A stretch of 64,000 bases of DNA from JBMYYR01 sp965243605 (GCA_965243605.1 CBDEVQ010000103.1:27638-91637), one strand, 5' to 3'; counted from the stretch's first letter, positions 17,205 through 27,087 are shown. Numbers and translations: made by a program. Notes: generated by a model not told the origin, from the letters alone.

Positions 17205-18509
17205 ATGTCGAATATAGTTGCTATTGTAGGTCGTCCAAATGTTGGAAAATCAACTTTGTTTAATCGTTTAACACAAACACGTCAAGCAATTGTTGATGAA
17301 TTTAGTGGTGTTACACGTGATCGTCATTATGGTAAATCCGAGTGGAATGGAAAAATATTTTCATTAATTGATACTGGAGGATACGTTAACGGATCTGAAG
17401 ATATCTTTGAATCGGAAATTAGAAAACAAGTTGACCTTGCTATTGATGAGGCTCAAATTATTCTTTTTGTTGTAGATGTTACATCTGGAGTTGTTGATTT
17501 AGACAACGCCGTTGCAAGAATGCTACGTAAAGTTGAAAAGAGAGTAATTATTGTTGTTAATAAAGTTGATAACGGTGAGCGCTTGATGGAGGCCAATGAG
17601 TTTTATTCATTAGGAATGGGTGAATTCTTTCCTCTTTCTTCAATAAACGGAAGTGGAACAGGAGAGTTGTTGGATGAAATTACAAGACTATTACCTGAAA
17701 ATGAAGATGTTTTAGAATCTGAATTACCACGTATTACTTTAGTTGGTCGTCCAAATGTTGGGAAATCATCTTTCTTAAATGCTTTAATTGGTATAGAAAA
17801 GAATATTGTTACAGATATTGCTGGAACAACAAGAGATTCTTTAGATGTAGAATATAATGCTTTTGGGCATAATTTTATTCTTGTTGATACCGCTGGAATT
17901 AGACGTAAGAAAAAAGTAGATGAAGATATCGAATTCTACTCTGTAATGCGTTCTATTCGAGCTATTGAAAATTCAGATATATGTGTTGTAATGTTGGATG
18001 CTACTCGAACGTTAGATGCACAAGATATTAGTATTTTTCACCTTGCAGAACGTAATGAAAAAGGAGTAGTAGTACTTGTTAATAAATGGGATTTAGTCGA
18101 TAAGGAAACAAATACACCTCGAGATTATGAAGCTATGATTCGTAAAAGACTAGCTCCATTTACAGATTTCCCTGTTATTTTTGTATCTGCTTTAACAAAA
18201 CAAAGAATACATAAGGCTCTTGGAGAAATTATGGAAACATATGTTCGTAAAACAACAAAGATTTCAACAAGTCAATTAAACGATTTCTTTTTACCACTTA
18301 TTCAACGTTACCCTCCACCAGCAATTAAAGGAAAGTATATTAGAATTAAGTATGTAACACAGCTACCAACTGCTGTACCTTCATTTGCTTTTTTCTGTAA
18401 CTTACCTCAATATATTAAAGATCCGTATAAACGTTTCTTAGAAAATAAACTAAGAGATAAATTCGATTTTACAGGTGTCCCTGTAAGAATGTTCTTTAGA
18501 AAAAAATAA
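17205..18509 (+). CDS. der: Ribosome biogenesis GTPase Der (EngA)
   Basis: Double-GTPase protein needed for 50S subunit assembly. Two G domains are visible: GRPNVGKSTLFN at about residue 9 and GRPNVGKSSFLN at about residue 183, each followed by DTGG/DTAG and NKxD motifs. The C-terminal KH-like domain includes QRYPPPAIKGKYIRIKY. 434 residues. A purine-rich GAAGGA tract eight bases before the ATG is unusually SD-like for this phylum. The gene is closed by the hairpin at 18514-18550. Confidence 0.97.
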   Translation: MSNIVAIVGRPNVGKSTLFNRLTQTRQAIVDEFSGVTRDRHYGKSEWNGKIFSLIDTGGYVNGSEDIFESEIRKQVDLAIDEAQIILFVVDVTSGVVDLDNAVARMLRKVEKRVIIVVNKVDNGERLMEANEFYSLGMGEFFPLSSINGSGTGELLDEITRLLPENEDVLESELPRITLVGRPNVGKSSFLNALIGIEKNIVTDIAGTTRDSLDVEYNAFGHNFILVDTAGIRRKKKVDEDIEFYSVMRSIRAIENSDICVVMLDATRTLDAQDISIFHLAERNEKGVVVLVNKWDLVDKETNTPRDYEAMIRKRLAPFTDFPVIFVSALTKQRIHKALGEIMETYVRKTTKISTSQLNDFFLPLIQRYPPPAIKGKYIRIKYVTQLPTAVPSFAFFCNLPQYIKDPYKRFLENKLRDKFDFTGVPVRMFFRKK

Positions 18510-18513
18510 AATA

Positions 18514-18550
18514 TTAGCCCCAATCATGATAAATGATTGGGGTTATTTTT
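18514..18550 (+). terminator. Terminator of era-der
   Basis: CCCCAATCA pairs with TGATTGGGG across a seven-base loop, then a T-rich tract. It lies between the convergent der and isoaspartyl peptidase genes. Confidence 0.85.
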
Positions 18551-18560
18551 TGGAATTAAA

Positions 18561-19604
18561 TTATTCTATTTCAAAAGCGTTAATATGCTTTTCACCATTA
18601 GAGTTTTTATAAGCTCTAAACATACCTTTAGTGTTAAAACTATAGGCAACATTCCCAAATTTATCTAAGGCAATCATACCTCCATCTCCATTTAATGGTT
18701 CAATACGATTGTAAATAACAGAATCTGTAGCCTCTTGAAGAGGCAAATTTTTATATTGAACTAAAGAGGAAACTTCATGAGCAGCTAAAGTTCTAATAAA
18801 ATATTCTCCTGTACCAGTACAAGAAACACCACATGTTTTATTGTTTGCATAAGTTCCAGCTCCAATTATTGGGGAATCTCCTATTCGTCCAAATTGCTTA
18901 TTGGTTAAACCACCTGTAGATGTACCAGCAACAATATTTCCATATTTGTCGATTGCAACTGCTCCAACAGTTCCGTACTTTTTATGCTCCCAGTAATTCA
19001 AGTCTTCTTCAAAACTTAATTTATTATGATCTAAGCCTAATTTTTCTTTATCCTTTAAAGATTTCCAATAGTCATATCTACGTTTTGTATAAAAATATGT
19101 AGAGTCAACAATCTCCAGACCTTGTTCTTTTGCAAATAAGGTTGCCCCATTTCCAGAAAACATAACATGTTTAGAACTATCCATAACTGTTCTGGCTGCA
19201 ATAATTGGGTTTTTTATACCATTAACTCCTGCAACAGCACCAGAGTTTAACGTTTTTCCATCCATGATTGATGCATCCATCTCCTGTTTTCCATATGTAT
19301 TGTAAACAGCACCTTTACCTGCGTTAAATAATGGATTATTTTCCATTAAAGAAATAGATTTCTCAACAGCATCTAAAGAAGTTCCTCCAGATTCTAGAAT
19401 TTCATATCCTTTATCTAAGGCTTCTTCTAGTCCTTGTTTATATAAATTCCAACGTCCTTCTGATAGGGTTTCTTTAGATATATTTCCAGCACCTCCATGA
19501 ATAACAAGTGTGATTTTTTGTTGAGTGTCTTGTTTAATGTTTTCCTTTTCTTTACAGGATATTATAGAAATAAATGAAAGACATAATAAAGCGAAGTATT
19601 TCAT
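18561..19604 (-). CDS. Isoaspartyl peptidase / L-asparaginase, lipoprotein form
   Basis: N-terminal nucleophile hydrolase of the plant-type asparaginase family. It cleaves itself before a threonine and then hydrolyses L-asparagine or isoaspartyl dipeptides. The predicted cleavage threonine is T212 in KKYGTVGAVA, followed by GTSTGGLTNKQFGRIGDSPIIGAGTYA. The N-terminus carries a lipoprotein signal ending IISC (C17), so it is exported and lipid-anchored, unlike the cytoplasmic E. coli IaaA. 347 residues. Single gene; no upstream partner on its strand. Confidence 0.9.
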   Translation of the reverse strand: MKYFALLCLSFISIISCKEKENIKQDTQQKITLVIHGGAGNISKETLSEGRWNLYKQGLEEALDKGYEILESGGTSLDAVEKSISLMENNPLFNAGKGAVYNTYGKQEMDASIMDGKTLNSGAVAGVNGIKNPIIAARTVMDSSKHVMFSGNGATLFAKEQGLEIVDSTYFYTKRRYDYWKSLKDKEKLGLDHNKLSFEEDLNYWEHKKYGTVGAVAIDKYGNIVAGTSTGGLTNKQFGRIGDSPIIGAGTYANNKTCGVSCTGTGEYFIRTLAAHEVSSLVQYKNLPLQEATDSVIYNRIEPLNGDGGMIALDKFGNVAYSFNTKGMFRAYKNSNGEKHINAFEIE

Positions 19605-19667
19605 GTTTTTGAGAGTAATATAAAACTTTAATTTTGATGATTATTAGTCTATTATCCATTTTTTCTT

Positions 19668-19675
19668 GATATTTG
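19668..19675 (+). promoter_or_regulatory. Tentative -7 box for the PLP decarboxylase
   Basis: GATATTTG differs from TAnnTTTG by its first base. If used, the transcript would have a leader of roughly 200 nt containing the inverted repeats at 19697-19864. No good -33 element is seen. Confidence 0.25.
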
Positions 19676-19696
19676 CAGTACCAAAAAAAATATGAT

Positions 19697-19864
19697 TTTG
19701 TTAACAAACAAATTTAAACACATTGATTTTAAATATCTTCTTCACCGACTCGTGAAGAACGATATCGTTTTTGGTTTCTAATCTTGACTTACATTCGCTT
19801 AAGTCAATCACTTCATCATTCTTTTAATAATTTTTTATATACTACTTTACGAAGTGGTTATATA
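19697..19864 (+). promoter_or_regulatory. Highly structured leader of the PLP decarboxylase
   Basis: Five inverted repeats are packed in 168 bp. They are the palindrome TTTGTTAACAAA (19697-19708); TTCTTCAC/GTGAAGAA with a six-base loop (19738-19759); the palindrome AACGATATCGTT (19758-19769); TTGACTTA/TAAGTCAA with an eight-base loop (19784-19807); and a 12-bp hairpin with one bulge and a TACG tetraloop (19836-19864). CACTTC at 19809-19814 can also pair with GAAGTG at 19851-19856, which would disrupt the last hairpin, so two alternative folds exist. This suggests a cis-acting RNA or multiple protein sites. I know of no matching RNA family. Confidence 0.45.
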
Positions 19865-19880
19865 AACAAAACCGTACACT

Positions 19881-21104
19881 ATGTTTTGGAAAAAACGCAG
19901 CTTCGAAGATATTAAGTCAGAAATATTTGAAGCCATTGGAAACAACTTAAATTACAAAAACAACAGTATTCTTGGAATCCCAGGGTCTTATTTAGATCAG
20001 GAATCGTTTTACGACGATGCTCCATTTTTAAAAGATGCTCCTTTTATTTCTACGATGATAGCTAACCCTAATCATATTGGATGCCATACTTTAGATGGTG
20101 ATTCTGAAGTATTTTTTAAAGGAACGCAATTATTAGAGCGTAGGCTTATCCGTTTAATGGCGGAAGAAATGTTAAGGGCTGATAGTAATTCTGTAGATGG
20201 TTATGTGGCACCCGGAGGAACTGAAGCTAATATTCAGGCCATGTGGTGTTATAGAAATTACTTTAGAAAAGAGTTTAACGCCAAAAGAGACGAAATTTGC
20301 TTAATTTATTCCGAGGATTCTCATTATTCAATGCCTAAAGGGGCAAATGTATTGGATTTAGATTCTGCAATTATACCTGTAGATTTTGAAACAAGAAAAT
20401 GGGATCTTGATAATTTGAACGAAGTCATTTCGGCAAAAAAAGAATCTGGGTTTAAATATTTCATTGTTATCTGTAACTGCGCTACCACAATGTTTGGTTC
20501 TGTAGATGATATTGATGCGATAGCAGAAATATTTAAATCTTCTAACATCCAATATAAAATTCATGGTGATGCTGCATATGGAGGTTTCATATACCCATTC
20601 ACAGATTCTGAAAGTCGTTTTCAATTCCAAAATGAAAATCTTACATCTATTACAATTGATGGTCATAAAATGTTACAGGCTCCATACGGAACAGGTGTAT
20701 TTATGATAAGAAAAGGATTTATTGAATATTGTAAAACTGAAGAGGCTAATTATGTACAAGGTAAAGATTATACATTGTGTGGGTCAAGATCAGGAGCTAA
20801 TGCAATTTCAATGTGGATGATTATGAATGTTCATGGTTCATTAGGATGGCAATCTAATATGGAAACGTTAGTTTTAAGAACAGACGATATCTGTAAACGA
20901 TTAGATGAAAGAAATATCCATTACTTCCGAAATCCTAATATTAATATTGTAACCATAAAGGCTGAGTACTTAACAAAGGAAATTGCCCAAAAGCATTTCT
21001 TAGTAGGGGATAATCACGAAAACCCTAAATGGTATAAAATTGTAGTAATGCCTCATGTTAAACGAGGATTAATAGATCATTTCTTTTTAGATTTAGACGC
21101 ATAA
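19881..21104 (+). CDS. Pyridoxal phosphate-dependent group II decarboxylase family protein
   Basis: 407-residue aspartate aminotransferase-fold enzyme of the decarboxylase group that includes histidine, glutamate and tyrosine decarboxylases. The Schiff-base lysine is K263 in DGHKM, D230 in HGDAAYGG contacts the pyridine nitrogen, H148 (SEDSHYS) stacks on the ring, and PGGTEAN (111-117) holds the phosphate. The length and the compact N-terminus most resemble bacterial histidine decarboxylase or MfnA-type enzymes, but I cannot fix the substrate. No amino acid antiporter lies nearby, as would be expected of an acid-resistance cassette. The long structured leader suggests regulation. Confidence 0.82.
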   Translation: MFWKKRSFEDIKSEIFEAIGNNLNYKNNSILGIPGSYLDQESFYDDAPFLKDAPFISTMIANPNHIGCHTLDGDSEVFFKGTQLLERRLIRLMAEEMLRADSNSVDGYVAPGGTEANIQAMWCYRNYFRKEFNAKRDEICLIYSEDSHYSMPKGANVLDLDSAIIPVDFETRKWDLDNLNEVISAKKESGFKYFIVICNCATTMFGSVDDIDAIAEIFKSSNIQYKIHGDAAYGGFIYPFTDSESRFQFQNENLTSITIDGHKMLQAPYGTGVFMIRKGFIEYCKTEEANYVQGKDYTLCGSRSGANAISMWMIMNVHGSLGWQSNMETLVLRTDDICKRLDERNIHYFRNPNINIVTIKAEYLTKEIAQKHFLVGDNHENPKWYKIVVMPHVKRGLIDHFFLDLDA

Positions 21105-21138
21105 AAAAAAGAGGCTGTAATTACAGCCTCTTTTTTTT
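21103..21138. terminator. Bidirectional terminator between decarboxylase and gdhA
   Basis: Perfect palindrome: A8-GAGGCTGTAA then TTACAGCCTC-T8. It serves both convergent genes. Confidence 0.92.
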
Positions 21139-21156
21139 ATATAAATTGTTTACAGT

Positions 21157-22497
21157 TTATACTAAACCTTGGTCTAACATAGAATCTGCAACTTTTACGA
21201 ATCCAGCAATATTGGCACCTTTAACGTAATCAATATATCCATCAGCATCTGTTCCATATTGCACACAAGCTTCGTGAATATCACACATAATTTGGTGAAG
21301 TTTAGCGTCAACTTCTTCTCTAGTCCAGTTATAACGTAAAGAGTTTTGACTCATTTCTAATCCAGAAGTTGCTACACCACCAGCATTAGATGCTTTTCCT
21401 GGTGCGAAAAGAATTTTATTATGAATAAATAATTCTACAGCCTCGGGAGTAGTTGGCATATTTGCTCCTTCAGAAACACAAAGCACACCGTTATCAACTA
21501 ATACTTGAGCTTCTTCTTTATTTAATTCGTTTTGAGTGGCACAAGGTAATGCAACATCACACTTCACTGCCCATGGGCGGCTCTTTGCGTGGAATTCACA
21601 TCCAAATTTGTCAGCATATTCTTTAATTCGTCCACGCTTAACATTTTTAAGCTCCATTACGAAAGCTAATTTTTCAGCATCAATACCATTTGCATCATAA
21701 ATGTAACCAGAAGAATCTGATAAAGTAACAACCTTACCACCTAATTCAGTTACTTTTTCACAAGCATATTGAGCAACATTTCCTGAACCAGAAATTGTAA
21801 CTATTTTTCCTTCGAAAGAATCACCTTTTGTTTTTAACATTTGGTCAGCAAAGTATACGTTACCGTATCCTGTTGCTTCTGGACGGATTAAAGAACCACC
21901 CCAGTTAATACCTTTACCTGTTAAAACACCAGTAAATTCATTACGAATTCTCTTGTATTGTCCAAACATAAATCCGATCTCACGACCACCAACACCAATA
22001 TCTCCAGCAGGAACATCTGTGTTAGCACCAATGTGACGACAAAGTTCCGTCATAAATGATTGACAGAATTTCATTACTTCGTTATCAGATTTTCCTTTAG
22101 GGTTGAAATCAGATCCACCTTTACCACCTCCCATAGGAAGAGTTGTTAAAGAATTCTTAAATACTTGCTCAAAAGCTAAAAATTTAAGGATAGATAGATT
22201 TACCGAAGGGTGAAAACGAAGACCTCCTTTGTATGGTCCAATCGCTGAGTTCATTTCGATACGGAAACCACGATTAACTTGCATATTTCCTTCATCATCT
22301 AACCAAGGTACACGGAACATTAATACACGTTCTGGCTCAACCATACGCTCTAGTAATAATTTTCCTTGATATTTTGGATTTTCTGCGATAAATGGAATAA
22401 TAGCTTCAGCTACTTCTGTTACAGCTTGAATAAATTCAGGCTCGTTTGCATTTCGAACCTTTACAGATTCGATAAATGCATCTATTTGCGCTTGCAT
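21157..22497 (-). CDS. gdhA: NADP-type glutamate dehydrogenase
   Basis: Hexameric enzyme assimilating ammonia into glutamate from 2-oxoglutarate. The N-terminal domain includes YKGGLRFHPSVN and the catalytic lysine region LPMGGGKGGSDFNPKGKSD (about 115-133). The C-terminal Rossmann domain has SGSGNVAQYACEKV. 446 residues matches the NADP-dependent class-I 50 kDa form (E. coli GdhA-like). Single gene, transcribed away from dprA. Confidence 0.95.
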   Translation of the reverse strand: MQAQIDAFIESVKVRNANEPEFIQAVTEVAEAIIPFIAENPKYQGKLLLERMVEPERVLMFRVPWLDDEGNMQVNRGFRIEMNSAIGPYKGGLRFHPSVNLSILKFLAFEQVFKNSLTTLPMGGGKGGSDFNPKGKSDNEVMKFCQSFMTELCRHIGANTDVPAGDIGVGGREIGFMFGQYKRIRNEFTGVLTGKGINWGGSLIRPEATGYGNVYFADQMLKTKGDSFEGKIVTISGSGNVAQYACEKVTELGGKVVTLSDSSGYIYDANGIDAEKLAFVMELKNVKRGRIKEYADKFGCEFHAKSRPWAVKCDVALPCATQNELNKEEAQVLVDNGVLCVSEGANMPTTPEAVELFIHNKILFAPGKASNAGGVATSGLEMSQNSLRYNWTREEVDAKLHQIMCDIHEACVQYGTDADGYIDYVKGANIAGFVKVADSMLDQGLV

Positions 22498-22525
22498 AGT
22501 CTTAAAATTTGTAAAAAGTAATGAC

Positions 22526-22533
22526 CAAAAATA
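22526..22533 (-). promoter_or_regulatory. -7 promoter box for gdhA
   Basis: Minus strand reads TATTTTTG, matching TAnnTTTG, 29 bases upstream of the ATG. Confidence 0.5.
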
Positions 22534-22622
22534 ACTGATTTTTTCAAATAATAATCAAATAAAAATCATGTATTTAATATGAATTAACTTTTTAAGTTAA
22601 AAATTAAGTTAATTTCTTAATC

Positions 22623-23732
22623 TTAAATGCGTTTATATTGATTACCAGGAAGGTTTTTAATTAATCCTTTAAGTTCTAATTGCAAAAGAATTTGAATTAG
22701 TTTAGAGATCGGGATTTTTACTTTGAGAGCTATTAAATCTATAGGTTGAGCTTTTATCAACATCGCATTCAGGACTTCTTCTTCGTCTTGAGATAGATTG
22801 ATAAATAATTCAGTTTGAAAGCTATCGTCTTGTGGCACTGCACAATTCGTGTCTTCCGTCCAATTCATTATGTACTCAAGGTCTTGAATGGATTCTATTA
22901 AATTTGCTTTTGTAGTTTTAATAAGGTGATTACATCCTTCAGACATACTTTGATTATAATTCCCTGGTAAAGCAAATACATCACGGTTATATTGCACGCC
23001 TAAATCGGCTGTAATTAATGCACCTCCGCTTTTTTTAGCTTCTACAACTATAATAGCATCACTCATTCCGGCTACGATGCGATTTCTTTTAGGGAAATTC
23101 TCACGGCTGGGTTTATTACCAGATGTAAACTCAGATAACAATGCACCATGATGCAACATTTCTTTAGCAAATTCTTTATGTTTAGCAGGGTAAATTCTAT
23201 CTAGTCCATGCCCTAAAACCCCTACAGTAGGAATACGATTATCCAAAGCACTTTTATGAGCACATATATCTATTCCATAAGCCAGTCCAGAAACTAAAAG
23301 AACATCGTGTTTAGAAAGCTGTTTAACAAATTCCATAGTCCAATCTTCTCCATAATCAGTAGAGGCTCTTGTTCCAACAATGCTAACTACCTTTTTGGTA
23401 TTTAAATCACAATCTCCTTGTTGGTATAGCAAAATAGGCGAATCTGGACATTGTTTTAGTCTAAAAGGAAATTTAGGATCTTGATAATATAAGGCATGAA
23501 TACCTTGTTGCTCCATAAACCGCATTTCAAACTCAGCAGCAGAAAGTACTTCTTGCTTTACTATATTTTGAGCCGTTGTTCTACCAATAGATGGAATTTT
23601 TTCAAGAACATTAACGGGCTCCTTAAAAACAGCTTCAACACTACCACAGTAGGAAATCAATTGCTTAGCAGCCATTGGTCCAACTTTAGGAATCATATTA
23701 ATCGCTATTTTATATATTAAATCTTTATCCAA
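22623..23732 (-). CDS. dprA: DNA-processing protein DprA
   Basis: Binds incoming single-stranded DNA during natural transformation and loads RecA. The N-terminal helix-hairpin-helix region (IPKVGPMAAKQLISYCGS, IPSIGRTTAQNI) precedes the Rossmann-fold core with VSIVGTRAST, SGLAYGID, GHGLDRIYP, PKRNRIVAGMS and KSGGALITA. A C-terminal winged helix follows at about 310-369. 369 residues. It is divergent from the TonB receptor gene. The presence suggests, but does not prove, competence. Confidence 0.95.
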   Translation of the reverse strand: MDKDLIYKIAINMIPKVGPMAAKQLISYCGSVEAVFKEPVNVLEKIPSIGRTTAQNIVKQEVLSAAEFEMRFMEQQGIHALYYQDPKFPFRLKQCPDSPILLYQQGDCDLNTKKVVSIVGTRASTDYGEDWTMEFVKQLSKHDVLLVSGLAYGIDICAHKSALDNRIPTVGVLGHGLDRIYPAKHKEFAKEMLHHGALLSEFTSGNKPSRENFPKRNRIVAGMSDAIIVVEAKKSGGALITADLGVQYNRDVFALPGNYNQSMSEGCNHLIKTTKANLIESIQDLEYIMNWTEDTNCAVPQDDSFQTELFINLSQDEEEVLNAMLIKAQPIDLIALKVKIPISKLIQILLQLELKGLIKNLPGNQYKRI

Positions 23733-23749
23733 ATCCTTATTTTCTTAAT

Positions 23750-23757
23750 CAAAAATA
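23750..23757 (-). promoter_or_regulatory. -7 promoter box for dprA
   Basis: Minus strand TATTTTTG matches TAnnTTTG, 18 bases from the dprA start, implying a very short leader. Confidence 0.45.
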
Positions 23758-23791
23758 AGTTAATTTGTGATATTAAAACAATATTAAAGAT

Positions 23792-26332
23792 ATGAACCAG
23801 CGTTTTTGTTTATTTATGGGTGCATTATTTGCGCTCTTTTCTGCAACTTTTGAAGCTTTCGGTCAAAATGTAATACAAGTTAAAGGGCATTTAGCAGATA
23901 TAGAATCTAAGTCGGAAATAGTTGGAGCTCATGTTTTTATTGATTCAACACATTCTACCTTATCTGATATTTATGGAGATTTTAGTTATGACCTTCCTGC
24001 TGGTAGTCATAGATTTCAAATTTCTTTTATTGGATATAATTCTATAGATACCACAATACAGATATCAGAAGATCACTCTGACTTTAATTTCGAAATGACA
24101 GAAGCAAATAATATCCTTAACGTGATGGTTGTTTCGGATAGTAGATATAGTCATAGGTATGAAAAATCTACAATATCTATTGATGTAATAAGTCCAGATG
24201 AATTAAAATCGAAATCGCCAATAAATGTACAAAAGACAATAGAGCAATTGCCAAGTGTACATATGATAGGTGATCAAATTAATATCCGTGGTGGAGCCGG
24301 TTGGACATATGGAGCCGGAAGTCGAGTATTATTGTTGCAAGATGGAGTTCCAATGATGGAAGGAGCAGAAGCTGGAATACAATGGTATTCTATAGAGCCT
24401 GAAGCGACACATCAAATTGAATTAATAAAAGGATCATCATCTGTATTATATGGTGCTTCTGCATTAAACGGTACTATTAATATACAAACTAGAAAACCTA
24501 CAAAAACACCGTATACATCTATAAGTATTCTACATGGAATGTATGATACTCCTAAAAGAGCCAGTTCAAATCATAATCCAGATATAGAATCTGTACTTAT
24601 TGATGATATTACAACTCAAGATGGTTTGTTTGACACCGTTGAAGTTGCTAATAACGGAAGGAAGATAGATGACTGGAATAGAAAATCATTTCCATTAACA
24701 TTTTCAAATTATACGGTTTATCACGATCAGAAAATAGGAAACCTAGAGGTAAGTGCGAGTTATAATTATTTTAGAGAACAGCATTATATCCAAAATGATA
24801 AAGAGAATAAGCGTCATCGAGTATTCACAAAGATTGCTCATGATCTTAAAAAGGAACATGGATTATACTATGGATTATCTTCAACTTATATAGATAATTT
24901 AAGAGGAGAGTCTTTTTTATATAATGGAGATAATGATCCATATCGATCATTTGGAGAAAAAACTTATGATCTACACTCAAGAGAATTCGCAATTCGTCCA
25001 TTTTTAGAGATCGGAAGAGAAGATTCAGACTGGAATCATAAATTTAATGGACAATATTACCATGTAGGTTATGTTGATACAGCAACAAACTTTTCAACGT
25101 TATACTACGGGAACTATCAATCGCAAGTTAAAAAGGGAATTTACACAGTAACATTTGGAGGTAATGGATCTTATGTAAGAGGAGAAACAACATCTTCAAA
25201 CCTAAAAGCACATCAGTTTAATTTAGGAGCATATCTACAAGCGGAAATGAAATTGGAAAAATTTAGTGCTGTAGCAGGAGTTAGATATGAATATAATAAC
25301 GAGAATGGAAATATCATTAAGGCACCAGTTTACAGGCTATCGGGTAATTACGAATTAGGTAAATCTACATTTTTAAAGATGTCATATGGAGAAGCCATAA
25401 GATTCCCTTCGTTATTAGAGAAGTATTTTCAAAGAGATGCTGGTGAAATAACCTTTCTCCCAAATAAAGATTTACAAGCCGAAAAAGGATGGACAAGTGA
25501 ATTTGGAATTATTCATAAGTATAAATTTGGACAATGGAATATGAGTTCTGAATTAAATACGTTTATCATGAAGTTTCAAAATATGACTGAATTAGGATTT
25601 GGAATTTGGGGTGGTGAAACTAACGAAACATTGAATCCTTTAGGTATTGGTTTTAAGGCCATAAATGTAGGTGAAACTAAAATTACTGGTTTAGAATTTA
25701 ATACAAGAGGATATGGTAAAATAGGTCAAGTAGAAGTTGATTTTAAATTTGGTTATACATATATGAATCCTGTAGCTGTAGATAACGACTATGTATACGA
25801 ATCTTATGTTGATCAAGCAGGAGATATAGCATCGAGTATAAGTGATGATTTAATTGTTCAATTAGTTGTTGCTTCAATAATAGACTCTATAGGTAATATT
25901 ACATATTCTAATACAAGTACAGATCCTAGCGTATTAAAGTATAGATATGAACATTTATTTAATTTAGATATGGGAATTCACTATAAGAAGTTTCACCCTA
26001 GTATAAATATTAGATATAATAGCTTTATGAAAAACGTAGATAATTTATTTGAAAGTTATATGTTTAATGCTAATGTGAGGGATATTTTTAGTGCAACGAG
26101 TAGTTTAGATGAATCGGTCAACCTATTGGTTCAAGATATGCAAATTGCAGAATCTAGAAAGCGAAACAAAAATGGTGATTGGTTGTTTGATGTTCGTTTG
26201 GCTTATGATCTAACCGATAAGGTAAAAGTAATGTTTGCAGTAGAAAATGTATTTAATCATGAATTTCAAACTCGACCTGCGCAATTTGGAGCTCCAAGAA
26301 AATTTATACTTCAAACGAACATTAAGTTATAA
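23792..26332 (+). CDS. TonB-dependent outer membrane receptor
   Basis: 846-residue outer membrane transporter. A signal peptide (1-24, ending FGQ) leads into a carboxypeptidase-regulatory-like beta-sandwich (about 28-105) typical of Bacteroidota receptors. The plug domain follows (about 110-220; INIRGGAGWTYGAGSRVLLLQDG and KGSSSVLYGASALNGTINI). The rest is a 22-strand barrel ending NHEFQTRPAQFGAPRKFILQTNIKL with a terminal hydrophobic residue. No SusD partner is next to it, so it belongs to the metal, vitamin or siderophore type rather than a polysaccharide locus. Its stop overlaps the kdsB start. Confidence 0.93.
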   Translation: MNQRFCLFMGALFALFSATFEAFGQNVIQVKGHLADIESKSEIVGAHVFIDSTHSTLSDIYGDFSYDLPAGSHRFQISFIGYNSIDTTIQISEDHSDFNFEMTEANNILNVMVVSDSRYSHRYEKSTISIDVISPDELKSKSPINVQKTIEQLPSVHMIGDQINIRGGAGWTYGAGSRVLLLQDGVPMMEGAEAGIQWYSIEPEATHQIELIKGSSSVLYGASALNGTINIQTRKPTKTPYTSISILHGMYDTPKRASSNHNPDIESVLIDDITTQDGLFDTVEVANNGRKIDDWNRKSFPLTFSNYTVYHDQKIGNLEVSASYNYFREQHYIQNDKENKRHRVFTKIAHDLKKEHGLYYGLSSTYIDNLRGESFLYNGDNDPYRSFGEKTYDLHSREFAIRPFLEIGREDSDWNHKFNGQYYHVGYVDTATNFSTLYYGNYQSQVKKGIYTVTFGGNGSYVRGETTSSNLKAHQFNLGAYLQAEMKLEKFSAVAGVRYEYNNENGNIIKAPVYRLSGNYELGKSTFLKMSYGEAIRFPSLLEKYFQRDAGEITFLPNKDLQAEKGWTSEFGIIHKYKFGQWNMSSELNTFIMKFQNMTELGFGIWGGETNETLNPLGIGFKAINVGETKITGLEFNTRGYGKIGQVEVDFKFGYTYMNPVAVDNDYVYESYVDQAGDIASSISDDLIVQLVVASIIDSIGNITYSNTSTDPSVLKYRYEHLFNLDMGIHYKKFHPSINIRYNSFMKNVDNLFESYMFNANVRDIFSATSSLDESVNLLVQDMQIAESRKRNKNGDWLFDVRLAYDLTDKVKVMFAVENVFNHEFQTRPAQFGAPRKFILQTNIKL

Positions 26333-27087
26333 TGAGAAAGATAGGAATAATACCTGCTCGATATGAGTCTACACGTTTTCCAGGAAAGCCATTGGTGGAA
26401 ATCTTCGGAAAAACAATGATTCAAAGAGTATACGAGAAAGTATCTAAAAGTCAATTGCTAGATGAAGTTTGGGTAGCAACGGATGATTCACGAATTGCAA
26501 ATCATCTTACAGAGCATAAAATACCATTTATATTAACAGACAGTAATATATCTACAGGTACAGAACGTTGTTTAGTAGCAGCTAGAAAACTTGGGTATTT
26601 ATCGTCTGAGGATATTTTAATTAATATTCAAGGAGACGAACCTTTTATTAGTTCTAATCAAATAAATCTTCTTCTTCATGCATTTAATCATCCCGATACA
26701 CAAATTGCAAGTTTAAGAAAACAAATAGATCGATTACCACAAGTTTTAAATCCAAACTCAGTTAAAGTTGTTTGTGATGAATCCGATTTTGCATTGTATT
26801 TTTCAAGATCTCCAATTCCTTATGTAAGAGATACCATTCAAGACCAATGGTTAACTGTGGCTAAGTTTTATAAGCATATTGGTATTTATGCCTTTAAATA
26901 TGGAGTGTTAGAAGATCTATCCTCATTAGAGAAAACAGAGTTAGAAAAGCTGGAATCTTTAGAACAGCTTTCTTGGTTAAGTCATGGGTATAATATTCGT
27001 ATGATCATAACAAAAGAAGAAAGCCCTTCAATAGATACACCAAATGATTTAGAAATGGTTTTAAATTTGTACAAAGACAAATTATAA
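26332..27087 (+). CDS. kdsB: 3-deoxy-manno-octulosonate cytidylyltransferase
   Basis: Activates Kdo as CMP-Kdo for lipopolysaccharide inner core synthesis. The N-terminus MRKIGIIPARYESTRFPGKPL is diagnostic, followed by WVATDD, NIQGDEPF (CTP/metal site) and YFSRSPIPYVR. 251 residues. It begins inside the stop of the TonB receptor gene (TAATG), an unusual pairing of an LPS enzyme with a receptor that probably reflects only co-transcription. Confidence 0.95.
   Translation: MRKIGIIPARYESTRFPGKPLVEIFGKTMIQRVYEKVSKSQLLDEVWVATDDSRIANHLTEHKIPFILTDSNISTGTERCLVAARKLGYLSSEDILINIQGDEPFISSNQINLLLHAFNHPDTQIASLRKQIDRLPQVLNPNSVKVVCDESDFALYFSRSPIPYVRDTIQDQWLTVAKFYKHIGIYAFKYGVLEDLSSLEKTELEKLESLEQLSWLSHGYNIRMIITKEESPSIDTPNDLEMVLNLYKDKL

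Noticed and set aside
22586..22602. Hairpin TTAACTT/AAGTTAA between gdhA and dprA as a strong terminator
   Set aside because: All A/T pairs with overlapping repeats; too weak and too likely by chance to call.
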